A DNA stretch of 64,000 bases from Tolypocladium sp. Sup5 PDA-1. Taxonomy: Eukaryota > Ascomycota > Sordariomycetes > Hypocreales > Ophiocordycipitaceae. Under the pieces are notes generated by a model that made no database searches, had not been told where the DNA came from, and saw nothing but the letters and a program-made list of their open reading frames with translations. Each line of letters starts with the position of its first letter. The first letter of the stretch is position 1. The stretch lies in NCBI GenBank assembly GCA_000750105.3, contig JPHH03000033.1:248001-312000 (forward strand). Reading direction: 5' to 3'. Made by a program: the position numbers and the translations under genes. Of this stretch, positions 10,151-21,234 are shown in pieces.

Positions 10151-10816
10151 ATGGCGTCTCGACCGGTGCAAGAGTTTGAAGCCTTGGTGGCCGACTCGGA
10201 ATTCGTCTTCGCAGTGGGTAAGGCACGCCAACGTACTGTCCCTCGTTCCTTGAGCCGTGACCTGACGAAGCTTCCAGTCTACCGCGGGCACTGGTGCCCC
10301 TTTTGTACATCCCACATCCGGTCACTCAAGGCCCTCCAGCAGCACATAGAAGACGCGGGCGGGAAGACGGTCATCATCACCTCTGAACGCGAGGAGCACC
10401 TCCCCAAAGTGCGGTCCGCGACCGGATACGCCGGCCCCGCCATCGTCGACCCTGAGAACGTACTGGTCAAGGAGCTCAAGAAGAGGAACATTGCCGACGT
10501 GGCCATAAGCGACATGAAGCTGAGGAGGTATGACCACGGCATGGCTCAGCCGGCCGTCTTCGTCATCCAAAAGGATGGGGCGGTTGTATATAGCTGGGCG
10601 ATTGTGCCTCGACTGGTGGGTAAACGACACTCCGCCATTCATGTGTATGGACTGACACCAGCTTAGATGAACTTGGGCGGCGCAAAAGACAGACCGCTTC
10701 TCAAGGAGGTTTGGGACAACGTGGATGCAAAGCTCCATGGGAAGGAAGCAACTCATCCGACGTATTCCACGGCGGGCGTGGCGACAGTCTTACGCGAGAA
10801 GATCTGGTCTGCCTGA
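10151..10816 (+). CDS. AhpC/TSA-type peroxiredoxin-like (PRXL2-like) protein
   Basis: Three exons are proposed: 10151..10217, 10278..10615 and 10667..10816 (184 residues). Intron 1 (60 nt, GTAAGG..CAG, branch CCTGAC) has no stop and is in frame, so it is easy to miss. Intron 2 needs the donor GTGGGT at 10616, which restores the frame of the conserved MNLGGAKDRP block in exon 3; the neighbouring GTAAAC donor at 10620 would not. The thioredoxin fold carries YRGHWCPFC with Cys29 and Cys32 in a CxxC redox motif. The family reduces peroxides or acts as a redox regulator, and fungal members sit in the cytosol or mitochondria. No signal peptide is visible. A second, longer protein of the same superfamily is encoded at 26230..27149. 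Confidence 0.82.
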
Positions 10817-11075
10817 GTCTAAGCGCGGGAGCCCGCTGGGCATGGAAGCCTCGCGAAATGTCTGTATAAGTCTGTTGCGTGTGGAATCTGGGCTCTGCTG
10901 CTACTGACTTTTGCGGGAGTTACGGAAGTGTGAGAATACCCCCAACTCGGAACAAAACTACTGCTCTCATCTACGCATCTCGTGACGACGTCGCCGCCTC
11001 TATCACAAGCCGCTACCTGGGTATCCGGTGTGCAAACATCACATTCGTCATCAAGGGCAAAGGACGATTTGGGCT

Positions 11076-12533
11076 TTACCCCTTCGTCCCAATACACAGC
11101 TCCTCAAACCTCCGGCTGATGCCCACCGACCTGACATCCACCCCTCTCCAGAACAGGTCCGCAAGCCAAAACACCACCGCAAACGTGATGGCGTTCCCCA
11201 GGACGAAGCCCACAGCCCGCTGCAGCACCGTCTCATTGCCAAAGTACCGCCACAGCGCCGGAGTCACCGTGTACCCGACGACGTGCAGCACGGGCCCGTG
11301 TACCGTGTACAGCGCGTAGCTGATCTTGCCCAGGTACTGCGCGCCGCCGCTCAGGAACGGCCGCTGCAGCGCCGGGGAGTTCGACACGGCCCACACGGTC
11401 GCGATGGCGCCGGAGCCGTGTACGAAGCGCTTCGGGTCGCCGCAGCTCGCTGGCACCAGCGACGCGATCAAGACGTACCCCGGCGTCTCATCGATGCCCC
11501 AGTTCGGGGACGAGAGCAGGTACAGGCCCAGCATGAAGACCGTCGCGGGGGCGAAGGTCCTCAGGCTCCCGCGTAGCCTCGACGGCCGCCGGGGTGTCGC
11601 GCCGCCGGCGTCCTCGAGCCATGTCGCCCGCGGGGCGTACGTCGCCTCCTCGGCTCCGGGCTTGCCGTGCGCGCCGGTGACCATGTCGAGCTCCGCGAGC
11701 CACGCGCCCGCGAGGAACAGGACGACCTCCCAGCGGGCCCAGGCCGCGCTGAAGAGCGTCAGCGCGAGCACGAGGAGCCAGCGAGCAGCCGTCCGGCAGC
11801 GGGCGAGGGCGACGAGGACGAGCGCCAGGATGAGCGAGGAGCGGAACTCGTACGGCACCGTCCACAGGTGCGGGTCGTAGTGGTTGTAGTACGGCTGCAC
11901 CGAGACGCTGCTCATATACGTCCATACGTTGAGCATGCCCCACGTGTGATCCCACCAGTTGGCCAGCTGCGCGGATAGCGTTGGCTGCCGCTTCGGATGG
12001 AAGTCCGCGTAGTTGAAGACCCCGGGCGTGGCCATGTTTGCGCGGGCAGGCTCCCACCAGCCAAGGTACACGGTGATGGCGGAGAGCAAGGTTGCCACCA
12101 CAGGAGGGAGGTATAGCCTGACGCCGCGGCGCATGAGGCATGAGCTGACGGTCGTCAGCAGCCCGTCCCGGCTCCCCTCGCGTATGTGCCTGAGCGGCTT
12201 CAGCGCGACGACGTATCCTCCTACGACGAAGAAGACGCACACCATGGCGTGGCCCGCGTAGATGAGCCGCACGAAGGGGAGTTGCAGCAACGCATAGTGC
12301 TCGCCCCGGAAGCCGTAGCCGAACTCCACGATGTTCGAGTAAGCCCAGGTGGTATGGAAAAAGAGGACGAACAGGGCGGCGATGCCGCGGAGACCGTCGA
12401 GGGAGGAGGTCGGGAAGAGCTTGGGCGGGGATGAAGGGCGGCCTTTGAGGTGGTGGGAGATGTAGCTTGGGACCAAGGCCAGGAGAACGTCTTTGGAGGA
12501 GAGCTTCTTGGACTTTGGTTCTGTTATAAGCAT
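11076..12533 (-). CDS. Acyltransferase-3 family membrane protein (OafA-like)
   Basis: The product is 485 residues from the ATG at 12533. The upstream extension of the frame begins with GTG and is not used. After a basic N-terminus comes the signature DGLRGIAALFVLFFH with conserved His60, then about ten hydrophobic segments in the usual acyltransferase-3 pattern, ending with a short basic cytoplasmic tail. Bacterial relatives transfer acetyl or other acyl groups to exported polysaccharides. Fungal copies are common near secondary-metabolite and cell-wall genes, but their substrates are largely unknown. No introns are needed. The neighbour at 10151 converges on it, with 259 bases between the stops. 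Confidence 0.85.
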   Translation of the reverse strand: MLITEPKSKKLSSKDVLLALVPSYISHHLKGRPSSPPKLFPTSSLDGLRGIAALFVLFFHTTWAYSNIVEFGYGFRGEHYALLQLPFVRLIYAGHAMVCVFFVVGGYVVALKPLRHIREGSRDGLLTTVSSCLMRRGVRLYLPPVVATLLSAITVYLGWWEPARANMATPGVFNYADFHPKRQPTLSAQLANWWDHTWGMLNVWTYMSSVSVQPYYNHYDPHLWTVPYEFRSSLILALVLVALARCRTAARWLLVLALTLFSAAWARWEVVLFLAGAWLAELDMVTGAHGKPGAEEATYAPRATWLEDAGGATPRRPSRLRGSLRTFAPATVFMLGLYLLSSPNWGIDETPGYVLIASLVPASCGDPKRFVHGSGAIATVWAVSNSPALQRPFLSGGAQYLGKISYALYTVHGPVLHVVGYTVTPALWRYFGNETVLQRAVGFVLGNAITFAVVFWLADLFWRGVDVRSVGISRRFEELCIGTKG

Positions 12534-13368
12534 TATGAGGACGCGATATTGGTGAGTGACGGTGACTTGCAAAGTGCTTGCTGTTGAGCGGCACGGGGAT
12601 GCCCGGATAAGTCGATGTAAGCATGAGAGCAAACCTTTGCCAAACCCACAGACCACCCAAAGGACAGGTAGAGCACAAGGGAGAGGGCAATGCAGAGCAC
12701 TTAATAAGTGCCAAGGGATAACGCCAACAAGCCAGAGCGTGTTGGTCTAGATCACCCACCATAACAACAACTGAGACACGCAACGCAGACCACGTTTCCG
12801 AGCACAAATATATGACATCAAAGTCCCCTCTCGGCCAAATTAGTGTCAGACAATGCCTAAATTCCAGATCCGCAACGCCTCATTCTGGATCGATGCTCTA
12901 CCTGTACCTGCACAAAATCTTCGTGGCGAACTAGTTAGTCCGCCAGGTCGTCACGCCATCGCCCAGGGGCGTTTGCGGGACAGGCACTCGACGGGGACTG
13001 TTCGCGAACGGCCCGAGAAGCTGGCAAGGTTTCTTCTCCGGTCGGACAGGCATTGTACAGCCAGGTATCGGCGCTCAAGCGGCCTTGACCTGGTCTAGTG
13101 TAATACTGCCCCATTCCCATAGGTAAGTGACTATCCTGGCTTCTAATCGCATGCATACATGGCAGTTAGCAACTCACGAGCGCTACCATGCAACACGAGA
13201 CCATAATAAAAGGCTTCAATTCCACCGGCATCGGCTGGACTGGCCTACTGCACCTAGGACATTGGAAGCGATGTTAGTCCAGCAAACTATCCGTATATCT
13301 GGGGGACTAGCGCTAGGCCGCTCCTACTTTGAGTGTTACACAGGTATGACTTTGATTTTATTGCGGAT
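12534..13368. other. Intergenic region
   Basis: This holds the promoter of the acyltransferase gene (minus strand) and the 3' flank of the phospholipase-like gene. No coding signal or repeat is seen. Confidence 0.4.
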
Positions 13369-14337
13369 CTACCATGGCGCATCGTTCACCGTTGCTAAGT
13401 ATCGCAGTTCAGGGTGCTCATTCACCCAATTCATAATGTCCTGAAAAGCCGCACGAGTGCCCGGGTCGTCGTAATAGTAGGTCCCCCTGAAGCCATATAT
13501 AATACCATCAACATCCGCGTCGCCGAGCAACTTGTTGGCATACTGTTCCTGATCGTTTGTGAGCGTCCATCCAAATACTTGTCGAAACATGTTGGACTGA
13601 GCGGCTTGTCGAAGCTCCGTACACGTGTAGTAGGTCGGTTCAGAGCAGTTGCCAAACTCAAACGATAGGTCGTCGTAGCCATATGACATGACGCGTTTTC
13701 TAGGGTCCAGAGGGCCGCTACTGTCGAACCAATCCTTGACCTCTAGAGCCTCCCCGTTCAAGGTGATGGCTTCGTTTGCGCTGAGACCATCGCGAATCAA
13801 ACCGTAGGCTTTGCTCCCGGTGTACGAAAAGCCATAGAGCACCCGCACATTCACTGGTTCCAAGATCTGCTGCGCCAGGTCACGCAAGCCGGCGATGGAG
13901 CACTTACGCCAGTCGGGGTCGCCTGCGTCGCACCAGTCCGGGTCCTTTATGTCTAGCCAAACGAAGACAACGTTCTTGCCGCCCTGGCGTTCTTCGGCAA
14001 TGGTTTGGAACATTGTCTCAATCGTGTCGCCTGCGGCCTCCATCGACCCATCGTGGTCGGCCAGCCACCCGGATGCCCAGGCCATTGCATCTATCTCCAA
14101 GGCATTGGCGCCATGACTGAGGGCATCTTTGACGCCCTGTACGGTGAGCACGCGGTGCGCTATGGCGTAGAGTGGGCGTGGCCCGATGGCGTGAGCGGCA
14201 GGGTCATCCATCCCGACGGTGAGCTCGTTGGATCCAGTAGGCTCTGTTCCGAGAACCACAGCAGTAACGAATGGGTATGCGAGTAAAACGAGGACGTAAA
14301 GCCGCCAAAGAAGGCGAGAAGTAAGCACCATTCTCAT
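13369..14337 (-). CDS. Secreted sphingomyelinase D/phospholipase D-like enzyme
   Basis: The product is 322 residues from the ATG at 14337 (a second ATG at 14331 is equally usable). The N-terminal 30 residues form a hydrophobic signal peptide. The fold is the GDPD-like TIM barrel of arthropod, actinobacterial and fungal SMase D/PLD proteins. Candidate active-site residues are His61 (AIAHR), Glu81 and Asp83 (ALEIDAM), His95 (ADHDG) and metal-site Asp129 (VWLDIKD), spaced as in that family. The C-terminus ends in an ATxxDxPW-type block, the known SMD-tail motif of this family. Members cleave sphingomyelin or lysophospholipids, usually to cyclic phosphate products. The protein is very likely secreted. 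Whether the fungal enzyme acts on host lipids or on environmental phospholipids cannot be told here. Confidence 0.87.
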   Translation of the reverse strand: MRMVLTSRLLWRLYVLVLLAYPFVTAVVLGTEPTGSNELTVGMDDPAAHAIGPRPLYAIAHRVLTVQGVKDALSHGANALEIDAMAWASGWLADHDGSMEAAGDTIETMFQTIAEERQGGKNVVFVWLDIKDPDWCDAGDPDWRKCSIAGLRDLAQQILEPVNVRVLYGFSYTGSKAYGLIRDGLSANEAITLNGEALEVKDWFDSSGPLDPRKRVMSYGYDDLSFEFGNCSEPTYYTCTELRQAAQSNMFRQVFGWTLTNDQEQYANKLLGDADVDGIIYGFRGTYYYDDPGTRAAFQDIMNWVNEHPELRYLATVNDAPW

Positions 14338-16615
14338 GAATAAATAGTCCACAGTTTTCACAGGTCCTCGGAATCTTGATGGCCAGAACTCCTCGCGAGG
14401 ATCGTGCTCCTAAAGTAGTCTTGCGAGCCGCTTATGTTGCCAGCCATCTGTCGTGTGAAGGTTGCACAGTATTCGCTGAACAACGGAAACATCTAGCCCC
14501 ACGCCGTTGCAAATCATCCAAGAACATTTTGCACGGAACTCGATTGGTTGGATTTCATGAATGCCCAGAGACTTGGATCTGAAAACGTCGCGTTGCCACC
14601 CAGAGGATTGCAAAAGCGCATAACGGCATCAAGGCTCAGTAGAAGTTTATGGTCATTCCAAAGGTCGGAATATCGGCAGTTTTGGTGGCTTGCTTGAACC
14701 GGGCGTGGATTGGTGAGACATGTCGAGGGTATGTTGGCGGCCATCCCTTTAAACAGTCGGAACTCGTAAGGCTGCACAACAGTATACACATGGACTATTG
14801 ACCAATAAGAATGCCTCGTCGGTGAACATACATGCGATCTACAAGAAATTTTTCCTACAATGGAAGTACTTCGATACACGCCACTACATCGCTGTTCTTG
14901 TAAGCCCTGTCTTTTGCCACCGCTACACGTTACCAAAGCTGTATTATAATGTAACTAGCTGCTGTGGAGCTTCTACTTCTGTGCAGCGTTACAACTGTCA
15001 AAGGGATGCAACTACGTGTGCCGTTGTGGCCTGATTCCTCTGATGGCTTGCAGCTGCTCGCGGAGATTGTCGAATGAGTCTGGGGTATTTCTGTCGCGGA
15101 CGGAATGCATTATGGTCAAAACGACTCGCCAAAGGTAGTGAGTGGTTGAAGTAGCACATAAAATGGGCACAGCATGCTTACGATTAGTCTGTCGCGACGA
15201 CGAGAGCCGGAATGGTATACTCGAGGGGGCCACCGTGGTCCGATTCTGGGCCATCGCGCTGTTTGATTTTTCAGGTCAGGGCGTAAGGATGGACGCGGCC
15301 ATTCACGAAGAACCATTCCTCGGTCCATTCTGACGGGTTAAGTTGCTGGTTGTAATTGGACAGGTTGAGGGTGACGAAGACGCAGGCAGATGTGTTATCG
15401 GGGTCGTCGGATCGAAGGGCCACGTACTCTGCGGCCATCAACCACGGCGGGGCAGGAAGGAAGACCCCAGCCATCGTTTCCGCGTCGAGGCCCTTGATCC
15501 GATGCTGATTTGTACAGTACCCTAGGTGTCTGGTGAGGCAGCCCCTTGACTGGTGACGGCATCCTCGGACGAGTAATTGACACTGTTAACACAGCATGCG
15601 ATATCGCCTGCGTTATTGGGAATGTTGGCTGGATGAAGCAATACTAATGTTCATTATATCACTTTGGGGATACTGGACTATCACTAAAGGTGTGAGGGCT
15701 TTCAAATTCACGGTGGCCTTTTCCCTCATACATTCCTTGGAGAAAGGCGAGGTCAAAACGAACCACGGCTATATCGGTTCTTACGGCTCCACGAGACTGG
15801 TTATCTGCAACAGAGTCGCGTCGGCACATGGCATCGCCGTGTCGTCCGCATCGCCGAAGGGGCCGCTCGAGCTGGCTAGGCGATAATTGGTGTGAAGAAC
15901 GGGCGAGGATCGGGATCCTTGGGCTAGGTCACACTCAAGTCTTGAGCTGGACATTATCCAGCCGGCGGCCTACGGGGCTACGGGTTCTCGATGATGGTAT
16001 GCGTATTTGATGTGACTAACCGAAAGGCTCCAACTTGTGATTTAATAACAACTGTCGCCTCGCGCACCAAGGCACAATACGGACACAATCACTGAGTTGG
16101 AAACGTAAGAGGTCGATGAAGTCCGCACAGATCCCTCGCGATATACCAGGCCATGCCTCAAGTTCCATCGGACGGGCCGGAGATCCTCGACCGAGCTGTC
16201 CAGTGAAATGATGCTGGCCAGGCCGTTCCGTAGTGGATGGATGACGCGGGTTGATCTTTGTCATGCCAGTTCGATCATTCAGTGAAGCGACGGCCATGAG
16301 AAGGGCTGTATAACAGCCGTCCGCAACCTTGTTTTGGCGACAAAGGGGTCCCGGCTCGCCATTGCTCCCAACGGCGGCCTAGAGCGCCAGCCACGCAAAC
16401 TGCCCGAGTCCCTTAGAGCGTTTCTCGAAAAGCACCCGTAAGACTTCCCGGACCCCTCGTCCGTCCGTACTAACGCTAGGGCTTTCCCGTTTCTTTATCC
16501 ATAATTTCTTCGCGATTGGCTAATGCAATTGAGTACGGAGCCTTCCTTGCCTTCCAAGCCTTCACGGTTGCCAATTAGTAAGCTGCTGTCCGCTATCGGC
16601 AGTGGTTTATTAACT
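14338..16615. other. Long intergenic region with one possible gene relic
   Basis: About 2.3 kb with lower GC content than its neighbours. Apart from the minus-strand coding-like relic listed separately at 15119..15525, I see no gene, repeat array or RNA gene. Confidence 0.45.
15119..15525 (-). pseudogene. Possible protein-coding relic, family unknown
   Basis: On the minus strand the segment from about 15525 to 15271 reads as a protein-like sequence, with pieces such as IKGLDAETMAGVF, AAEYVALRSDDPDNTSACVF and PSEWTEEWFFVNGRVHPY. A TGA at 15271 interrupts it, and the same frame then continues (KIKQRDGPESDHGG) to a stop near 15180. The amino-acid composition is balanced and rich in aromatic and acidic residues, unlike the chance frames nearby. 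No start, intron set or family is recognised. It may be a decayed gene, or an exon of a gene whose other exons I cannot place. Confidence 0.3.
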
Positions 16616-17613
16616 ATGAAGCACCGTTTCTTTTACTGTATGTGAAAGTCGAAATTGGATACTTTAAAGGGTTGAGTTCTCAGTTCTCAGTTACCCGATC
16701 TCCCTTCCTCCACACCCCTGCGACGGACTCGAGAAAGACGGAGTCTAGTTACAAGATTGTCGAACGAGTCAGGAATTTTGAGAAAACCATACGAGCCAGG
16801 CCCGATTTCGATCTTTCAGGATCTCCCGTCGAGGTGACCAAGTCTCCAGACCCCAGTTGGAGCTTCGGCCAAGGCGTCCGAGTCAATTCCGCCGCCGCAG
16901 GCACTGGTCCCCCGTCACACAAAGAAATCGACCCCTATGGGCCTGATCGGCCTATGATCAACAACTACAAGCTCCTTATTTCTGGCATTGCCCCTCGCCC
17001 AATTGGGTTCATCAGCACGGTGGCTGCCGACGGGAAGACAAAGAACCTTTCGCCGTTCAGCTACTTCCAAGTCATTGACCACGACCCCCCAATGTTCGTT
17101 GTCGGGTTCTCCTCGCGTCCTGGTCGAGTAAAGGATACGTTCAAGAACCTCAAAGACACCGGCGAGTGCGTCATCAACTCCGTCTCGGAGAACATGATAG
17201 AGTCTGTCAACGCATCGTCTATAGACGCTCCGTATGGCATATCGGAGTGGGAAATCTCGGGGCTCCACGAGGCACCTACAACGACAGTCAAGCCCTCTCG
17301 CGTTCAAGAGTCTGTTTTCTCCATCGAGGGCAAAGTCGTTGACATCAAAGAGTTTGCCGACCATGCCCAAGCCGGCATGAGTGTCGCTTCTCTTGTGCTT
17401 GTCAAAGCGACCCGGTTCTGGGTGCGAGAAGATGCGACCGACGAAGATGGCAGCCATATTGACATCAACAAGTTGCGGCCGATTGCGCAGCTGGGGGGCA
17501 TGTCGTACGGGCGCATCACGTCTACCTTTGAGTTGCCCCGAAAGCGCTGGGTCGATGAACAGCCTGCCAGCGAGTTGCTCACAAAGTTGGGGGAATCAAG
17601 AAAGGATTCGTGA
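16616..17613 (+). CDS. Flavin reductase-like (FMN-binding split-barrel) protein
   Basis: The conserved domain runs from HKEIDPYGPDRPMINNYKLL through IAPRPIGFISTV, NLSPFSYFQ and HDPPMFVVGF to the RPIAQLGG region, a clear flavin reductase/flavoredoxin-type split barrel that binds FMN. The long frame has no usable ATG upstream of the conserved N-terminus, only GTG at 16642. I propose a 22-nt first exon (16616..16637, ATG) joined by a 53-nt intron (GTATGT..CTCAG) to 16691..17613, which keeps phase and gives 314 residues. The small first exon is the uncertain part; the domain itself is secure. The family reduces flavins for monooxygenases or acts directly on small substrates. No redox partner is adjacent. 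Confidence 0.78.
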
Positions 17614-18050
17614 AGATATGGCAATCTCTTCCATGGGAACATGTTTGGCCCTCTGGAGACTTGGCTGTCCCTGGGATGTTCATAAAAACGGCATGGCCAT
17701 AGAAGGCAGGGCAGTGAAGCCCTCATAGATCAAGTCTCTGTTTATGTGTCGAGCACAAGACAAGTGCAAGATAGAAGCGGAAGCCAGATGCAGTACCCAG
17801 CAATTGGATATCCTTTGCTGACCACCAGACGTATCCGACAAATGAACGGAAGACGGCTGCAGTTACCCTGCCAGAGTGGCGCAGACATGCACAGCCGCGA
17901 GACACGCCTTGGGCTGACTGATTGGCATTTCGCCAGGCTGCCTCGTCAGCCTCAAACACGGCCAACTCTGGAGGGCCTCAGCATGCCTTTTCCCCTTCGT
18001 CTAGCTCCTCAACTCAACTCTTTCAGGTGTACCCAAAGACAACCGGCACT
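17614..18050. other. Intergenic region and leader
   Basis: The stretch before 18051 carries a pyrimidine tract and CTTTCAG at 18020-18026, which could end a 5' leader intron of the ankyrin gene. No other feature is visible. Confidence 0.35.
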
Positions 18051-19822
18051 ATGGATCCTGTGGGTGCAATCATTCGATCCGCCGACAACGTCGCCGGGAT
18101 ATGCAAGTCCTACATTGATACCGTCGCCGACTACCCCAAGGACCTTCGCCTCATCTTCATTGAAACAAAGTCTCTGGCCGTCGTCTTCCAGGGGTTGCAG
18201 TTTCTCAAAGAAGGAAATACGGAAGACGCCTCGATAATCTCGAAACTCATGAGCTCTGGCGGTCCCGTCGAAGAGTGTCAGAAGACGATCGCAGCATTGG
18301 AATCGCTTTTGCCAGCCCCGAAGCCGCCTCAACAAGAGAATAGACGCAATAGACGAGACTCAAAGAGGCAGAAGTGTCTGTCGGCAATGGATTGAAGGCA
18401 GAAAAGGCCCGGAAGCTCTTGAATGATCTTGTCCGGTTCAAGTCCACCATCAGTTTGGCGATTGAAGGCTCTGTACTGTAAGTACCAGAGCAAAGGAAAC
18501 ACCAAAGTTCGTTGGGGCTTATGACTGATAGTGCGGCCTGCAGCCACGATGTTCAGGCCATCAAGGTGGCATTGTCAGAGTCGCAGGTCAGGGAGATTTG
18601 CGACTGGATGCAGCAGACCGACCCGTCTCCAAACCACAACGCTGCTTTGGAGCTGTACGAGAAAGGAACCGGCAGTTGGGTTCTTCAAGGCTCCTATACT
18701 GCCGTTTGTAATGAACTTTTCAGACTCGCTCTGAGTTCTTCATCGGAGGAAGAAGAGATTGCAGATTTCAGCCGGAAACCCATGGGTCTGAATCAGTATT
18801 GCCAGCTGACGGCCGCGATAGCCATGGAACTGCAGCCGCATCTAGTCGGGCTAGACCTTGCTACGAGTCTTCTGGACTATTCACGGCCCCATCGCCGAGC
18901 TCTCGTGGCCGCCTTTCGCGAATGGCCCCCTGGCAACATTATCCCTGGCGAATACGCATACTTTAGCGACGCGATATTTGGGTTGAGCCACGTGGCACAG
19001 GGACTCTGTGATGTTGATTACAGTCAATCAAATTTCAACGGCAATAATTCCGCGGCAATACTGCTCACCATGGTCAATTGTTCCCTTTTTACACACGCGC
19101 GACTATTCTGCTCGACTCTGGGCAAGGACGTCGCCAAAACAAGAATGCGCACTTGTGTTTTCGTCATTCCTAGGCTAGACGGATATCTCGAAGATGCCGA
19201 ATTCTGCTGGTGGTCGTTCGAAGGCAACATCTTAGAACTACTCGCACCTATCCTCTCAAAGGTCGACGGTTTCAAGCTTCTCCTGAACCACTTTAGCGAC
19301 AATGTCGACTACACTCGGCTACTGCACTTATACATCGGTCGTCATTGTCATGGAGTTGATGAGCAAGGGGGCTGCCTGATCGATAGGTTCCTTCGGCTAG
19401 GAGCCCGCCCTCGACCTTCGTCCTGCCAAGTCACGCCATTGCAGATTGCCACTGGGATGCGCGATAAAGAGGGGGTCAGGCTCTTGCTACTGTCTGGTGC
19501 CAACCCCAATGATTGTGGTGACGAAGACAACGAGGAATGGAGCAATGATGGCTGCCTGTCTGGGTTCTCTGGTCTTCAAGGACTGAGCCCTCTCTTTATT
19601 TCAAGGAACCTCGAACATGAATGCACAAGGCAGCGCTACACTGAGCACACACATGAAGAGATCAAGAAACTGCTCTTGAGCTATGGCGCAGAAGATTTTG
19701 TGGTCAGAAAAGAAGAGAAGCAGAGTCTTGGAAAGGAGATGAGAGTGTCGGGATACGGGCGGAACGAGGTAGACTTGAAGACCCGGTCGATGATGGATTG
19801 GGGGCTGTTTCTTTGTCTTTGA
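18051..19822 (+). pseudogene. NLR-like ankyrin protein without NACHT, one apparent frameshift
   Basis: From the ATG at 18051 the first 100 residues match the fungal STAND N-terminal domain style (MDPVGAIIRSADNVAGICK... with LRLIFIETKSLAVVF). The frame then breaks near 18335-18355, within a tandem AATAGACGC/AATAGACGA duplication. The expected continuation (RLKEAEVSVGNGLKAEKARKLL) is in the frame that one extra base would restore. No GT donor allows a normal intron there. The restored frame runs to 18478, a 65-nt intron (GTAAGT..TGCAG, 18479..18543) keeps phase, and the last exon 18544..19822 ends with ankyrin-type units (TPLQIATGMRDKEGVRLLLLSGANPN). In related NLR-like proteins a NACHT domain follows the DWMQQTDPSPNHNAA-type linker; here it is missing. 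It is either a decayed NLR or a short derivative with one sequencing error. Confidence 0.6.
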
Positions 19823-21210
19823 CCATCCATAACATACGCAGCCGTTGGAGGGTTGTTTCCCACGTACCTATGAAGTAGTCAGTTGTTGGAAGGTGTCCAG
19901 GACAGTGCTGTACAGAGGCAAGAGTGTCACTGGGCGCTAGCCCCGGATTTAAGCGCCGGGTATGGCGCTTCTCGAGGAAAGGAGAAACCACTCTTGCCAC
20001 TCATACCGTACGACTTGTGGACCCGGCGCACGTGGAGTCGTGGGACATTGATGGGCCGTATTATTAGTAGATACGGACACCGACCTACCAAGAAGGGCCA
20101 TGTCCCTGAGGCACTTTTTCCAGACTGCTTCTTTGGGTGGGACCGCAGCGAGAGCGGCTGGCCCGATGCGGGCGGGCGGCAACTGTGCATTTCCACGCCG
20201 CTGGTAACCAGCTGCTGCCTATTTCGGTTCCTGTGTCTCGAAGAACAGTTGCAAGCCAGGCGCGTACTCGTATGTACGGGCTGTGATATATCGAGGTGGA
20301 CCGCTGATGGACGAAATACAGGTACACATGTACGGCGTTGGAACGCCAGCTTCTCCAGCGCGAGACGGCTGCCACTGGGCGGATGCCACTGACATCTAAT
20401 TGGCGGCTGGAAGGATGGTGTTCCCAGATAGGCTCTCATTTGCTCACAGCCCAGCAATCCGAGTTCCATAATGAAAGAGACGTTGCCGCTTGCACTTCTG
20501 ACAGTACAGCTCTGTCGAAGCCCAGCGTGATCGAACCCCGTTGAATCAAGTGACGGGTGGCAGAGTGGCACCGCATCGCGATTCGGTGCACCGGATGTGA
20601 TTCATGCAGCTGCATGCATGCAATAGGCGCGGCGGAGAAGCACTGCTGGGGTGGTTCGCGTCATGGTTCGCGGAGCTGAATGCGCCCGCTCCTGTCAAAC
20701 GCCATTGACAAGAGACAGAAACATGTACTGAAGACATCGCCGGCCGTAGTCCGTTTGGTGCCTTCGAATCCCTCGATCGATGTCGGTCGCACCCTGAACG
20801 GGGCGAGCTCTAGCCTCGGCGCAAACCCGGGGTTGTGTAACCCTGCTCCGGCTCGAGATGTGATGCCGAGTCCCTGGCTAAAGATGTCAGTGCACGCAAG
20901 GAAAGGGGTCCTGGGATGTCTCGCAGCTCTGCTCCTTGTCATCAGACGGCAACATGACTGCATCAACGGCCCCGGCGCCCAACCTGCCAACCTGCGTATC
21001 GCACCATCTCGACCTTTGTCTCGGGGACGAGAAACAGGCACTCCATCGTCGACAAGAGGCGCCGAAGAGGCCGGTCGAGCCACTAACGCCCCAGACAATC
21101 AAACCGTGGCGCCGACGAGGAGGCGCTAAAACAGCGAGCTCGCGCTCCGTTGGCGAGGTTTGCAACGGCCGAAATTTGGCCCCCCACAAGGACGGGCCAC
21201 AGGGGTGGTG

Positions 21211-21234
21211 ATGGATGGATGAATGGATGAATGG
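21211..21234 (+). repeat. GGAT/GAAT tetranucleotide microsatellite
   Basis: Six imperfect units of ATGG/ATGA lie in tandem. Short and probably neutral; useful as a marker. Confidence 0.7.
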
